Source: Candida dubliniensis CD36 | Taxonomy: Eukaryota > Ascomycota > Pichiomycetes > Serinales > Debaryomycetaceae | DNA: 64,000 nt | NCBI RefSeq assembly: GCF_000026945.1 | Contig: NC_012863.1 | Coordinates: 1,331,501-1,395,500, forward strand | Direction: 5' to 3' | Program-made: the position numbers and the translations under genes | The notes under the pieces: generated by a model | What the model was told of the DNA's origin: nothing | The model's database searches: none | The model's input: only the letters and a program-made list of their open reading frames with translations | In this document: positions 1-11,800 of the stretch, piece by piece | Layout of the letters: each line of letters opens with the position of its first letter | How positions within the stretch are numbered: the first letter of the stretch is position 1

Positions 1-172
1 AGCGAATCAAATCAAAGGAAATTGCGGTTTTGACATCCCGTTCAATATATAATAAAACCGGAAAAAATGAAGGAAATTATATTATTATTGACAATTATAG
101 TTTGACACATGGTAATTAATAGCAATTAATTTAGTTTGTATTTTTAGTACCTGGTACACTACCTATTGTATT

Positions 173-192
173 CTTATCAGGGAAACGATAAG
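173..192. promoter_or_regulatory. Inverted pair of GATA-factor sites
   Basis: CTTATC (173-178) and GATAAG (187-192) face each other with 8 bp between them. Paired GATAAG sites are the usual recognition arrangement for Gln3/Gat1-type zinc fingers. The pair lies about 1.16 kb upstream of the GAT1 start, so auto- or cross-regulation by GATA factors is plausible; that role is inferred. Confidence 0.45.
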
Positions 193-1310
193 TGAATTTT
201 TTTTTTTGTTTTTATCGCACCAATCAAATTCAATCATAATTGACATATCACGTGCGAAGTGAACATTAAATTATTGACATGTTTGTAACTGTTTTCTGTT
301 TGCAATTCCACAGCTATTATTACCACCACCAATTCTTCTTCATTCTTAATTATTATTATTCGTAGAAATATGTACGACATTTTAGTAGGTGTGAGAAAGA
401 AGAAAAAACATACCATAAATCCCCTGTTATAATATGCGGATAAATATTGACCCTGTGATATTTTCTATCTTTTTTGGGTTGTTTGGAATATAGGTGATTG
501 TTAAAGTACTATGTACTTGTGTAGATGTATCAGTTGGTTGGTTGATTGATTTAACAAGATATTGTTTAACAAAAAGTAGGGAGTCAACGCTAGATGTAAT
601 TGTCACGGAAATCTAAACAATTGTTGCAAAAATAAAGAACTCCCAGTACCACAAGTGAACTAGGCATTTGTCGTACGTTTTGCTATTCTATAAACTAATC
701 ACAATCTTATGTTTGGCTAATTGATGGAGGTAAAACTCTAGTTTGAGGAATAGAGTAAACATAGTCGTTTGATAATTGATCCCGTATTTGATATAGTTTC
801 CTCTTTGTGTAGTATTGTGTTGATCATAATCAATAGAGTCGAACAAAGGAAAAAAAAAAAAAATGTCACCGAGGCTGATCTTTATTTCAACATTTCATCA
901 ATTGTTTCAACATCAATCCAATTCGATTTTAAAAGCTTTTTTTTTTTTTCTTTTCTTTTTCACTCTTTTTCTTTTATAATATATTGATTTTCATATTATT
1001 TTGTTATCTATTTCATTTATTTCTTCTTCAAGTATTGAATCTTCATTAGTGGTCTCGAGTTAAAGATAGAAAAAAAACAATAGAATCCGATAACAACGAC
1101 CCTGCCAATCGACACTCCAAGTCCAAGTGTTTATTTTTAACTTTTTTAACTTGTCCACCAAAAGCAACAACAACAACACCAAAAAAAAAAAAAGATACAA
1201 TAACCATTACTGATAATAGCCGTGAGACAGTAAAGATAGAATATCCAAAACTCCCGTTGAATTTTTTTTCTTTTTTGACAACTGTATTCTTCTTTGATTT
1301 AATAAGAGTA

Positions 1311-1316
1311 CTTATC
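1311..1316. promoter_or_regulatory. Proximal GATA site
   Basis: CTTATC, the complement of GATAAG, lies about 40 bp upstream of the GAT1 ATG. It is a single 6-bp match, so by itself it is weak; with the upstream pair it supports GATA-factor control. Confidence 0.3.
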
Positions 1317-1354
1317 TCGTTAACGCATAATACTTTAGTGACCACATCTTGCCA

Positions 1355-2653
1355 ATGACAATGAATTTTAATCAAACAGGTAAATATCAATCCCCTTATG
1401 TTAAATCACCATCATCTACCACTTCAACTTTCCCACCTTCAACAAAATCAAACAAGCAACAACTGCTACCATTGCAAATAAACTCATTCACCGACTCCAC
1501 ACCCTTATCACAGGTAACAAGTAAAGAACAAGAACATATTGAAAATATATGGAAAATGTACAACCGTGCTCGTCACTCATTGCCTTATCAAAAACGAATG
1601 GAGAACTTGACTTGGAGGATGATGTTTATTAACAACAAATCGATTTTTACCAATACTAACAATTCGTCTAAAGAGATTTTTGAACAAAGTTTGGACCCAG
1701 AAATTGATGACTTTGATTATGTGGCACATATAAAAAAGATTGGTCAATTTAACCAACAAAAATCGCAACCGCAGCAACAACAACCGCAAGATAATCATAA
1801 TAGTATATTTGATGACAACACTTTTTTTTCTGGCAATAACAACAACAGAGTCAGCTCAAGTGGCGGTGGTGGTGGCGGTATGACTTCCATAAGTAATTTA
1901 CTGAAAAAACGACCAGCTCCATTTTCACCATTGATTCAACCAGAAAAGTCAATAAGCACCACTACCACTACTAATACCATGTCACAATTGTCACAACAAT
2001 TAAACGAATTCAATAAATTTAATCATCCTAGTCAGACACCTAATTTCAACGATATTGATCATCATATGGATACTTCAAGTTCTCATATAGCCCCTAGTTC
2101 GACGGCTTTTGAGTTTTCCTTGGATCCATTAGCATTTGAAGGACCAAATCAAAACTTCCAACCTGATCCCCAACAAGATTTCAACACCAACTCTTTTGAT
2201 TCAATGACATCGTCATATGAGAGGCCCTTGTTTGACGATTTTCTTCCTCGTGATCATCATCATATTCAAAGCTCAAGTGTGCCTACTTCAGCATCGTCAT
2301 TGTCAACAATTGTGCCGAAAAATACCCAGTTTTCAATAACATCACCAACTTCGACATTTTCAAATCAAGGCAATAATAATAGTGGTTTCCACCGATTGAA
2401 CTCTACTGTCAGCATTACAGCAACTCCAGGTAATTTATTACGTCAAGAATCAATGGTTAGTTTACCAGATTATGCCAATCATTTACGATCAATGTCACAA
2501 ACTCCGACTTTGAATAGTAGCAATGCCCAATTTTCACATAGTTTAAATGATGCTGGTAGTTATTTTATGAATAACTTCACAGGAATCACGTTACCTAGTC
2601 AACCATCACCACAACCTATCCATTTTGATAACAAACCCAAAGAGGATTACTTC

Positions 2654-2686
<33 letters not shown>

Positions 2687-3616
2687 TCATTGTCCGTGTC
2701 ACAACAACAACCTTCTGCCAAGAAACTGAAACGGAAATCAACTAGTACAAAATCGAAAAAGAAAGCAACAAGTCCTGAATCAACAATAACTAATACTGGA
2801 AGTAATGTGACTATAAAGACATCAAATTCAAATCCAACTGCAAAGGGCACAGCAACAGGATCAGCTGCACTGAATGCAGGGGTCTCGTGTACAAACTGTG
2901 GTACGAAAACTACTCCATTATGGAGACGAAATCCACAAGGTCAACCATTGTGTAATGCTTGTGGGTTATTTTTAAAATTACATGGGGTAGTGCGGCCCTT
3001 GAGTTTGAAAACAGATGTGATTAAGAAACGTCAACGTGGTAACAATAATGGTAATGCAAATAGTAATGCTACCAGCAGCAGCAACAACAACAAATCGAAT
3101 AATAAGAAAAACGAAATCGATGATGGCGATGATTTAAATCCTACTTCGATCACTAGCAATAATAGTAAATCACCTGCCAAATCGAAAAAGAATCAAAATT
3201 ATGACAATAATAACAATAGTGGTATTAACAATTTGGATAAATCTAAATTGAAAATCAATACTAATGAAATCACCAATCTTTCCGAGACTACATCTAACAA
3301 TTCATCACCAGTAATCAACTTAAACCATGGAGGAAGATCTTCAGGAGTGTTTGGTAATACCCCAGATTACTTAAATGGTATCACTTCTCCTACAGTGTCA
3401 CTTGTTAAATCTGAGATTGATAATCATCATCTACTGAATAATAGCAATAACAATGGAATGTTAATGACAATGCATCAGCCACTGCACCAACTGTCATTAC
3501 TGGCAACAACGTTTGACCCTGAAGTAGAATCGAATAATGACGGTTCCAATTCTAGTGGAGTCAATACATCGACAGTTAATAATCAGGATTGGGATTGGTT
3601 AAACATGAATTATTAA
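1355..3616 (+). CDS. GAT1: GATA zinc-finger transcription factor (nitrogen regulation)
   Basis: The 753-residue product has a single GATA finger, C512-x2-C515-x17-C533-x2-C536, followed by a basic tail ([10 protein letters not shown]), typical of AreA/Gat1 activators that switch on nitrogen-scavenging genes when good nitrogen sources are scarce. Residues about 65-90 ([20 protein letters not shown] and following) match the conserved N-terminal AreA/Gat1 domain, which argues for Gat1 over Gln3. The rest is low complexity, with Gly5, an Asn run of about 11 and Ser/Thr/Asn-rich stretches. I chose the ATG at 1355; a second in-frame ATG follows two codons later (1361), and an upstream TTG was not used. 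Site-specific DNA binding in the nucleus is family knowledge. The finger is complete. Confidence 0.9.
2655..2689 (+). repeat. AAT-type microsatellite encoding poly-Asn in GAT1
   Basis: Near-uninterrupted AAT repeats encode a run of about 11 asparagines. Such tracts commonly vary in length between alleles and strains of this yeast group. Confidence 0.8.
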
Positions 3617-4120
3617 TAAAACAAATCCCCCGTTTTTTTTCTTGTTTGTAAACAGCCTTCACTTCTTTACATTTATTATTATAGATCAAATAAATTTCAC
3701 TAATAAATTTTTTCGAAACTTTATAGGTAGTGGTAAGTTCTAGATAACTAGAATCAGTATTTTATCGAGTACAGATAGAATATCACGTGAGTACAGTCAA
3801 ATGCAACACAGAATTTGTATATGAATTTGAAATTTTGCAAACCCAGTCAAGGTTTATTTATTAAATATTGTAGGCTATGGGTAATGGGGGGCGGGGCAGA
3901 AAATAGTAGTTTGAGTCGTATATAATAATCCATTAGGGCATGATTTTGGTGTTTAAAAGGTGGTCCTCGATATTTGGTTGACAAAAAATTCCCAATATCA
4001 CTTAAAAAAAAAAAATCCTCCACTAATAATAATTTACTCAAAATAGTAACAAACTTTTGAAGATACATTAATCAATTCTATAAACAACTAACTTTATCAC
4101 TTTGCCTTGGTAATATCACA
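3617..4120. other. Intergenic region between GAT1 and the SelW-like gene
   Basis: No gene is seen. It contains a TCACGTGA palindrome at 3783-3790 and a G-rich segment at about 3879-3898 with three G-runs. The last 100 bp are probably the 5' leader and promoter of the next gene. Confidence 0.6.
3783..3790. promoter_or_regulatory. TCACGTGA, Cbf1-type E-box
   Basis: A perfect 8-bp palindrome about 330 bp upstream of the SelW-like gene. CACGTG cores are bound by Cbf1-type bHLH proteins, which act on sulfur metabolism and other genes. The link to the neighbouring CxxC-containing redox-like protein is only inference. Confidence 0.35.
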
Positions 4121-4663
4121 ATGTCAGATCAAAAACAATCCTCAACATCTTCACCATCATTCAATCTTAATATTAATAGATATCCTCGAATAATCATTCA
4201 ATATTGTCATCAATGTAAATGGCAAAATAGAGCTATTTGGTATTTACAAGAATTTTTACAAACTTTTGCATCATCTACTGATCTGGAAATTAAAATTTAT
4301 GATATTAGTATTCAACCAATATTTGATTTCCCGGGGATTTTCCAAATCATTCTACAAATGGATTCCAAAAATACAAAAGCCAATGATGATGATGATGGTG
4401 ATGATAGGGTGGAGACGAAAATCATTTATCGAAGAAAATTTAAAAATGATACGAAATATCATAATGAAAATCAAGGAAATTATGTGTTTGATGGATTCCC
4501 TGATAGTAAATTTTTAAAGAAATTGATTAAAATGGAATTAGGACCAGAATTATCAATTGGTCATCATTTAGAAAAATATAGTGATGATAATAAGTTATAT
4601 GATGGAAGTAATGATAAGAGTGATGATTGTAAAGACTGTAAAGATTGTAGATTAGAATCATGA
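4121..4663 (+). CDS. SelW/Rdx-family thioredoxin-fold protein, Cys-containing
   Basis: A 180-residue protein. Residues 22-45 show the SelW/SelT/Rdx start: a beta strand (PRIIIQYCHQC) with a C29-x2-C32 motif, followed by a helix (KWQNRAIWYLQEFLQTF). Family members are small thioredoxin-fold proteins thought to act in thiol redox chemistry; here both positions are cysteine, not selenocysteine, as expected in a fungus. An Asp-rich insertion (about residues 88-95) and a long Asp/Lys tail ending in C-x2-C-x2-C (CKDCKDC) extend it beyond the usual core of roughly 90-100 residues. The ATG at 4121 is the first in frame. The exact biochemical role is unknown, and the extra C-terminal cysteines are unexplained. 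Confidence 0.7.
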   Translation: MSDQKQSSTSSPSFNLNINRYPRIIIQYCHQCKWQNRAIWYLQEFLQTFASSTDLEIKIYDISIQPIFDFPGIFQIILQMDSKNTKANDDDDGDDRVETKIIYRRKFKNDTKYHNENQGNYVFDGFPDSKFLKKLIKMELGPELSIGHHLEKYSDDNKLYDGSNDKSDDCKDCKDCRLES

Positions 4664-4898
4664 ATATTGAATCCAACATAGAAAGACAAAGTTAAATTAA
4701 ATTAAAAAAAAAAAAAAGGAGAACAAAAAGCTATATAATGTAAATATATATACTATAATGAAGTAAAACAAAAACAGAAAATAGAAAGAGCTTCACCCCT
4801 CTGTTAGACATACCAAGGACTATTTGTAGACTGGCAGTATCTTCCCTCCTCTTTCACCAGAAACAAAACTATTAATACTCTTGGAGGAATTTTTTTTT

Positions 4899-6068
4899 TT
4901 AAAATTGATAGTTGGTTGCTTCTGGTCCAATATCATCCCATCCATTCTCAGCAACAACATAAGGCAAAGAACTACCTAAGGTACCAAAATATAATGCATT
5001 ATTAGGGAACCCTAGTAATTGTTGATATTGTTTAACAACAAATGTTGGAGAAACATTCTTGGCTGGTATTGTTGAAGGTGAACTGCCAGAAAGACTTCCA
5101 CTAGTAGCAGAAGAAGAGCTAGTAGTACCATTACCTATTCTATGACCTAATGATTTTTGATCCAAGCTGTGTTGTTGTTGTTGAAGATGATGATATCCAA
5201 AACTATGATGTAGATTAGTTGTAGGTGTATTATCATTAATGTTGTGGTTATTATTGTTAGAGTCATAATTGTTAGCAAGATTTCTTGATTTCACAGCAGC
5301 AGCATTTATTGCTGCAACTATATGAGCGTTATGGTTCGTTGATGAATTCAATTCTTTAGTGATTTGCTTCCACTTATGTTTTTCACCAGCTAATAATAAT
5401 TGACGTAATATTTGAATATCGTGATTATTGAATTTGGCACTGATTCGAGGGTTATGGGGTGGGTTTGTAGAAGCTCCTGTTCCCGATATTATTTGATTCT
5501 GATATTGGGGAAGTGAAGATGATACAGTTGATTGTGCTTGTGGTTGAGGTGGCACAAGAGGTTGTTGTTGTTGTAATTCAGGGGTTCCATTGCTATGTGA
5601 GACTATGGTTGGTGCTCCTGTTGTTGTTGTTGGTGAAGCATTAGGTTGTGGGAAAGGGTACCCCGAAGCAGGAATGCCACCAACATTGGCATTGTTATGG
5701 TGATGATGATTGTTATTTGTCATAAATGGAAAATGTTGATATGGAGGATGTGAACAATAATGTTGTGGATTTGCTTCTGGTGCCTCTGAAAAGATTGAAT
5801 TATTGGTGGATATACTTGAAACTGAAGATTTACCTGAATCTGTATTTGTTGTAGATATGCCTGTTGTTGCCGTTGCCGCTGTTGTTGTTGTTGTTGTTGG
5901 TCCTATCGATCCAGTTGTATTATTATTATTATTATTATTATAAATATTATTATGGATCGAACTAGGATTATAATAATTGCTTTTACTGCTATTTTCTAGG
6001 GTTGTTGTAGAAGTAGATGTTGGGGTATTTGTATTTGCAGCAGTAGCAGAAGTAATGTTATCTGACAT
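4899..6068 (-). CDS. Low-complexity protein with a putative SANT/Myb-like region
   Basis: A 389-residue protein, mostly Ser/Thr/Asn/Gln/His-rich with poly-Asn and poly-Thr runs, as in fungal transcriptional regulators. The only complex part is the C-terminal half. A helix-rich block (RISAKFNNHDIQILRQLLL, then KHKWKQITKELN) resembles the first helices of a SANT/Myb unit. After an Asn/His-rich insertion, VSPTFVVKQYQQLLGFPNNA could supply the recognition helix. This split SANT reading is my inference from pattern, not an established family match. The ATG at 6068 was chosen over an upstream in-frame TTG. The 2.8-kb upstream region is long for this genome, which is more common for regulatory genes. 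The product name is uncertain. Confidence 0.6.
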   Translation of the reverse strand: MSDNITSATAANTNTPTSTSTTTLENSSKSNYYNPSSIHNNIYNNNNNNNTTGSIGPTTTTTTAATATTGISTTNTDSGKSSVSSISTNNSIFSEAPEANPQHYCSHPPYQHFPFMTNNNHHHHNNANVGGIPASGYPFPQPNASPTTTTGAPTIVSHSNGTPELQQQQPLVPPQPQAQSTVSSSLPQYQNQIISGTGASTNPPHNPRISAKFNNHDIQILRQLLLAGEKHKWKQITKELNSSTNHNAHIVAAINAAAVKSRNLANNYDSNNNNHNINDNTPTTNLHHSFGYHHLQQQQHSLDQKSLGHRIGNGTTSSSSATSGSLSGSSPSTIPAKNVSPTFVVKQYQQLLGFPNNALYFGTLGSSLPYVVAENGWDDIGPEATNYQF

Positions 6069-8882
6069 TATGAAAAAAACCAAAAAAACCAAAAAAAAAA
6101 AACCCCGAATAAAATAATAAATGTTAAAGTGAAAATAAAATAAAAATCAGAGAATTTGGGAATTGAAGTGAATTAAAGGGAAAGTTGAAATGATTAAATC
6201 TGAAAACGTAATAAAGTTGAATTAATGCAAAATGAGGCAAAATGAAGCAGAATTTCTCGGTGTTTCTTTTTGTTCCTCTACAAGAAAACTTATGTTGTGG
6301 TGGTCCTAGTTCTGTTCTGTTCGGTTCCTGTGGGTTTGTGTGGGACTATGTGTGTTTATGTATCGATGAGCAAACTAACCTCTTTGTTAATCTCGGCAAT
6401 TATTATATTTCAATACAAATAGAGATATTAGCAATAAGCAAATATACTGATTGATTTGATGATGGGATCTCCCTTTTCTGGTGATAATGATTATTATTTT
6501 TCAAAAAAGACAGAGGTTAAAAGGAGAAAATTTTTCATATAAACACAAGGGGGAAAAAGGTTTGGGTTATATAAATAAATGAAATAGTTATGAGCCATTG
6601 ATTGACTACTAGCAATAAAATGATTTTCTACTGACCCAGTCTTAGTCTTAGTTTATTTTTCATATTTCCTTCTGCTTTTTTTTTTTTGGGTGGCTTTTTT
6701 TTTCTTCTGACTGAACATATTTCCTGCCACCTCTTCTAAGGCGTGTAAATTAACTGCTACCTTTAATTTCCAATAATCAGTCGATAACCATTATGGGCTT
6801 GGATTGTAATTGTGCACCATGATACGATATAGGTGAAATGACCATTCCATGATGAGAATGAGAATGGTTAACCGAGCAATTCCCAATACAGAGCGCAAGG
6901 CGCAAACATCTCAATAGAGGAACAATACTGCGGCCAGGAAGATAATATTTGTGTTTGTGTTTGTGTGGTGAAGGTTTCTTTTTTTATTGTAGTGTGTGTT
7001 TTTGTCATATTTCCGGCACGATGATGTGTATAAGTGGTTTTTTTTTTTAACACTGAAATGATCGCCTCTCATTTTTAGGTCACTTCAGTATATAGATTAC
7101 TAATTGTAGTGTTAGTACAAGTAATTGGTCTTCATATATTCACTTCAGGCTAAATAGAAGTCTCTACGGACTGGTAATGGTTTGTTGGGCTGTATAATCT
7201 ACTAGCTCTTTCGCGACTTGATACGATATTTTTGTGTCGCGTGCTTAATGCTTGGTATTGTGGTTTATTTTTTTTTTTTCCCACCAAATGACCTTTTATG
7301 GTGGCTTAATTATCAAGACGCCTCTCTCCACCATATTAGTTCGTATTATCGTCAGCAAGACCAAGAAATGTTGCTAACTTATACATCTTTGTTTAGATCA
7401 CCGAAGATTTATTGAAAGAATTGAACAAGTACTTTTAAAAAGTAGCTGGAACTGATTCAGACCCCGAAAACAAAGCTTGGTTTTCTTTGTTTTACAACTT
7501 GTTATTGTTGACATGAAAAGGGTAATTCCCTCGCTGATTGAAGAAGCCTTTGTTTGAGTGTGTAATCTTATAATTATCTCACACTTTCTCCGATTACGCA
7601 CAAACACGGGCATATAAATATTGTTAAAATGAGTCAGTTTCTGGCTACCGGATAAAATAATAGCCAAAGTGGAAATACCACTGTAGAACCCTCCACAAGT
7701 TAGAACGGTAATCTGTTAATTCGCCATCGTCTTGACTTGCTACAAATGGGAAATTAAACAAATACACGTGCATGCAAGAGTACAGAAATTAACGGACCTC
7801 AAAACCATCGTCTGTCTGTCCCCTTTTTTATTATTTTAAATGTAGCCATTTGCCTCCTACCCCAATCAATGAACACAAGACTATCACAAATAATGAATAT
7901 TTAGGACCAATGACAGTATTAAAATATGAGGATTCACTTAATTTCATGTGAAATGTTAATGGTTAGATTGACACAATGAAACAGGAATAAGTATTCAAAC
8001 TAAGGAAACACGATGAGAGAGAGAGAGGAAAAGAGGGGTTAGTTGTTTCATTTATTATTATTAGGCAATTTATTATATGTCTAGTTTTAGTATGAATGAA
8101 TCTGTACACCACATGACGAAAGAATTATTATCAAGCATAGTTGCTAATATATTGTACTATAGCCGACGTTGACTACAGAAGAAAAAGCTATTTTACGGAT
8201 ATTTGACCGTTTATTGATACATGTCTAGAACCGAGTTTACACACATCTCAATGTGTTGATAATTAAAAAGTGGTGAATATATGTGTGTGTGTATATTATT
8301 GTGGTTGTTTGAACGTTGTGGATATTGCGGGAAACACAATAATTTACTGGGCATTCAAAAAATACCAGAATCAATTTTTTTAAAAAAACATTTCTTCATC
8401 TTTAGATTAAAAGAATCGCTATAAATACGGCGAAACTAAAAGGTGATTAAACTAGCAATGAATGAGTTACTGATGGTATACATCTAGAAATTATTTTATT
8501 TTATTTTTCAAGATAGGGGGCCAGTAGGATCTGTAATATTTTTGTGTATCAAACAAACATGAATCAACATGACTCAAAGTGCTCTTAAACAATAGACATA
8601 AACACGAGGGATGAGATAATCTCGACTAAAAACATAAATTGCTGCGTGATACTATGATTATGTTGCGGATATAATGGTCCGTAAAAGATACATGAAAGCC
8701 TCTGTCATAGAAAACATAAAAGTGTGTAAGAACTGGGTATTCCCCAACTTCCTGTTTTTGAATTGTAAATTGAACGAATGGCATTTATGCCAGTACAATT
8801 AGTCTGTAAATGTGGCCAAGTATAAGCATTGATCCTACAACATACATAAGTTATTGTACATATATTATTTAGTATCTCTAAC
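6069..8882. other. 2.8-kb gene-free region upstream of the SANT-like gene
   Basis: No credible gene, RNA gene or LTR is seen. Open frames here are short and composition-driven. Because VPS11 ends at its right edge, the region can serve as promoter only for the minus-strand gene on the left, plus 3' sequence of VPS11. It contains poly-T runs and a short GA repeat near 8017-8028. Confidence 0.6.
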
Positions 8883-11800
8883 CTATTGATTTTCCATTAC
8901 TCCTTTACCAATATAATCAGAAACAAATTTAAACTTATCATTACTAGAATGTAATGAATTAATGAAAATATCAAAATTCTCCTTATTTTGGTTAGAAACA
9001 TCACCAAGTTTGTATTGATGCGATTTAGCAGTTTTAATATCGTTAAATTTATGAATACATATTGGACAAGTGAACTTATCGTCATCATTATGATTAATGA
9101 CAGTATTATTGTTTGGATTCAACATTGACGTTGACGTTGATGTTGATGTTGGTGTTGACAGTGTCGGTGTCAGTGATTCTGTTGATGTAGCAATTAAATT
9201 AGTCGATAAACACTTCTGATGGAATGAATGTTTACATTTAAAATGAATCACTGGGAAATCCAATTTCAAATTACATCCCGAACATTTATTATTTTGAATA
9301 ACAAATGGTTTTGTTAATTCTGATAATTTTAATGAATTTTTCGTTGATTCTTGTTCATATTTTTCAATTAATTTAGTATTATTGGAAATTTCTTTAGTTT
9401 GTTGTTGGAAATAATCAATAAAATAATCTTTAACTAATCCCAAAGTAATAAATTCATTATCAGGATTTTCTGTTAAAATATCAATCAATTCAAGGGGTGT
9501 TAATAATTTATATATCTTGATTTGTTCAAGTATTACTTGAATATCTTCATATTTTATCTGATCAAATATAGGTTTGGAAGAGATTATAAATTTGAGCATT
9601 AATTTATATAATTCAGGTTTGGTATCACCATATTTTTCCAAAATTTCAAAGCATCCTTCCACATCCTGATTCAATTGACAACTCATAAACAAGTCACTTT
9701 CATTGCCACTTTTTTCTTGGGCAATCACTTCACCAGGTTTGAAATCATAAATATGACTCAATAATAATAATGCTTGATTATCTAATAATTGTTTATAATC
9801 TTGTGTTAATGTATCGGCTTTATCTAACCATTCTTTGTCACCAGTAGATTTATTCAATGACAAGTATATCTCCAACAATGTCAATACTGTTTCCCTCTTA
9901 TCAACGATATTACCATCATATTTATTAAATGCTTCAAGACTGGCTTCAAGAAAAATCACAAATTCTTTTGGGTGGTTAGTAAAACTAGCATAAATTAAAT
10001 TCGGTTTTGGTGGCAAATACGTTGGCTCCTTATTTGATAATAAAGATGGGTTCTCTTGACTAGTTTTACTGTCTGCATAGTTATCACTATTGTCAGTTTC
10101 TTCCAGTTGTAATGATAAATAGTTTAAAAATGCTCTATAATTAGATATATCAACAGACTTTTCCCTTTCCAATGATTCCTTCTCAGAATTTTCTTGAGGT
10201 TGATTCATGGTGGAAGTATTATTAGAAACATCAAAGACATATTTTGCATTGGGTTCATTAGGTTGATATTTACCAGTAAATACATTAATCAATAATTCTG
10301 TAGTTTCAAGTGGACACGAATCCAATAAGTTTGTAGAATGATCAATTAAAATCAATAACAAATCATCAATGGCTAATGTCTTCATATAATTCAATGCCAA
10401 CTTTGGTTTATGAAGATCGTTTAATTGAATATCAACAATCAAATTAGGTTGATTCAATTTATAAAGTAATTTTAAAACTTGATCATAAAATCCACATTCT
10501 TTAAATAAATTAATGATTAATTCATAATTCAATTCTTGTAGATTTTCAATTGATAAATCTAATTCATCAATAAATTCATTTAAATTATCAATTTTTTTCA
10601 ATTTACAATAACAACATAATAATAAAGTAATATGATCAATATTGGCAAGTGATTTCTCATATAATCGAATCAAAAATTTTGTTAAATTGGATATATTTGT
10701 GGCTTCTTTGAATTTAGTAATTATAGTGATAATGAATTCATCAATGTCTTCTTCTTCTTCGTCTTCTGTTTGCTTTGCCTGGTGGTTAGTCTTCTGTTTT
10801 TGTTCTACTATCTTGCCACTCTCTTTAAACAATTCAAGACACTTTATATACACATCAATTGCCTCATCAAATTTATTCTGATCATATAAATAATCGCCAT
10901 GTAATATTTGGATTCTTAATAATGTTTCATTAGGTAATTTATATTGTTGACCTAAATTAAAAGCAATTGAAAACAATTCTCTTTGTAACACAATTTCAAT
11001 TTGTTGATTGATTGATTTTTCATTGATCTTATACAATACTCCATCAGTGGTTAATAACAAGAATGTACCATTGGATAAACTAAATGCATGAGAAATTGAA
11101 CTATCAGGAATAAGTAAATTAAACGAAATATGATTGTTGACTAAATCCAAAATAACTATTCTTGACATTAATGATTTATCAATGGTATTCTCGGTTTCTG
11201 GTATCCCTGTTTTATTTCTTTCTTCGGGACTAACAATCAATAAATATCGTTTTGATTTGATAATTCTTGATTTGGCAAGTTTAAAATTGATTGTCAGTAT
11301 TTTATTAAAACAATCATAGAATTGTATTGAATCATTCAACCCAACAATCAAATTCTGATTTGATTCGTCAATATCAGTACAATTCAAATCAGCTCCATAT
11401 TTATTGGATAAAATTTTCAATGGTTTTTCATGATTTCTCCCTGTTGTTGCTACGGTTAACAATTTTTCAGTAGTGGTTACATATAATACTTGTTCAATTT
11501 CATTAAACTGTACTCCAGTTATCGGATCATTGTTACCACTATTATAAATTAATCTTTGTTTGGCTCCTCGATCTCGTAATAAATCACCACGTACAAGAAT
11601 AACTTTACCATTAGTATATCCAATGGCAAGACATGTCAAATCATAATTGAATTTAAAACAACTGATTGGATATGAATTGTTGCCTACACCGGTGGTTCCA
11701 TTACTATGATCAGTAACCAATACTTGTGTTTGAAATTCAAATCTATATTCCGATTGTTCCATTTTGGAATTTTTACTGCTGTCATCGTTTTCGTTATTGG

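Larger units (their letters stand above)
1..1354. other. Intergenic region upstream of GAT1
   Basis: No credible gene is seen: every open frame is short, lacks recognisable domains and includes poly-T or poly-A derived tracts. The stretch contains GATA-type motifs at 173-192 and 1311-1316, one CACGTG box at 249-254 and several long A or T runs. It is most simply the long upstream regulatory region of the GATA factor gene that follows. Confidence 0.7.

Noticed and set aside
769..987. 72-codon open frame in the GAT1 upstream region
   Set aside because: Built on A and T homopolymers, no domain, atypical codon use.
1349..1354. TTG start two codons before the GAT1 ATG, and similar TTG starts for several other genes
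   Set aside because: Yeast nuclear genes start at ATG; in each case an ATG follows within the frame where recognisable sequence begins, or an intron supplies it.
7218..7667. Two overlapping open frames in the 2.8-kb intergenic region
   Set aside because: Short, opposite in strand, no recognisable sequence, include poly-T derived Phe runs.
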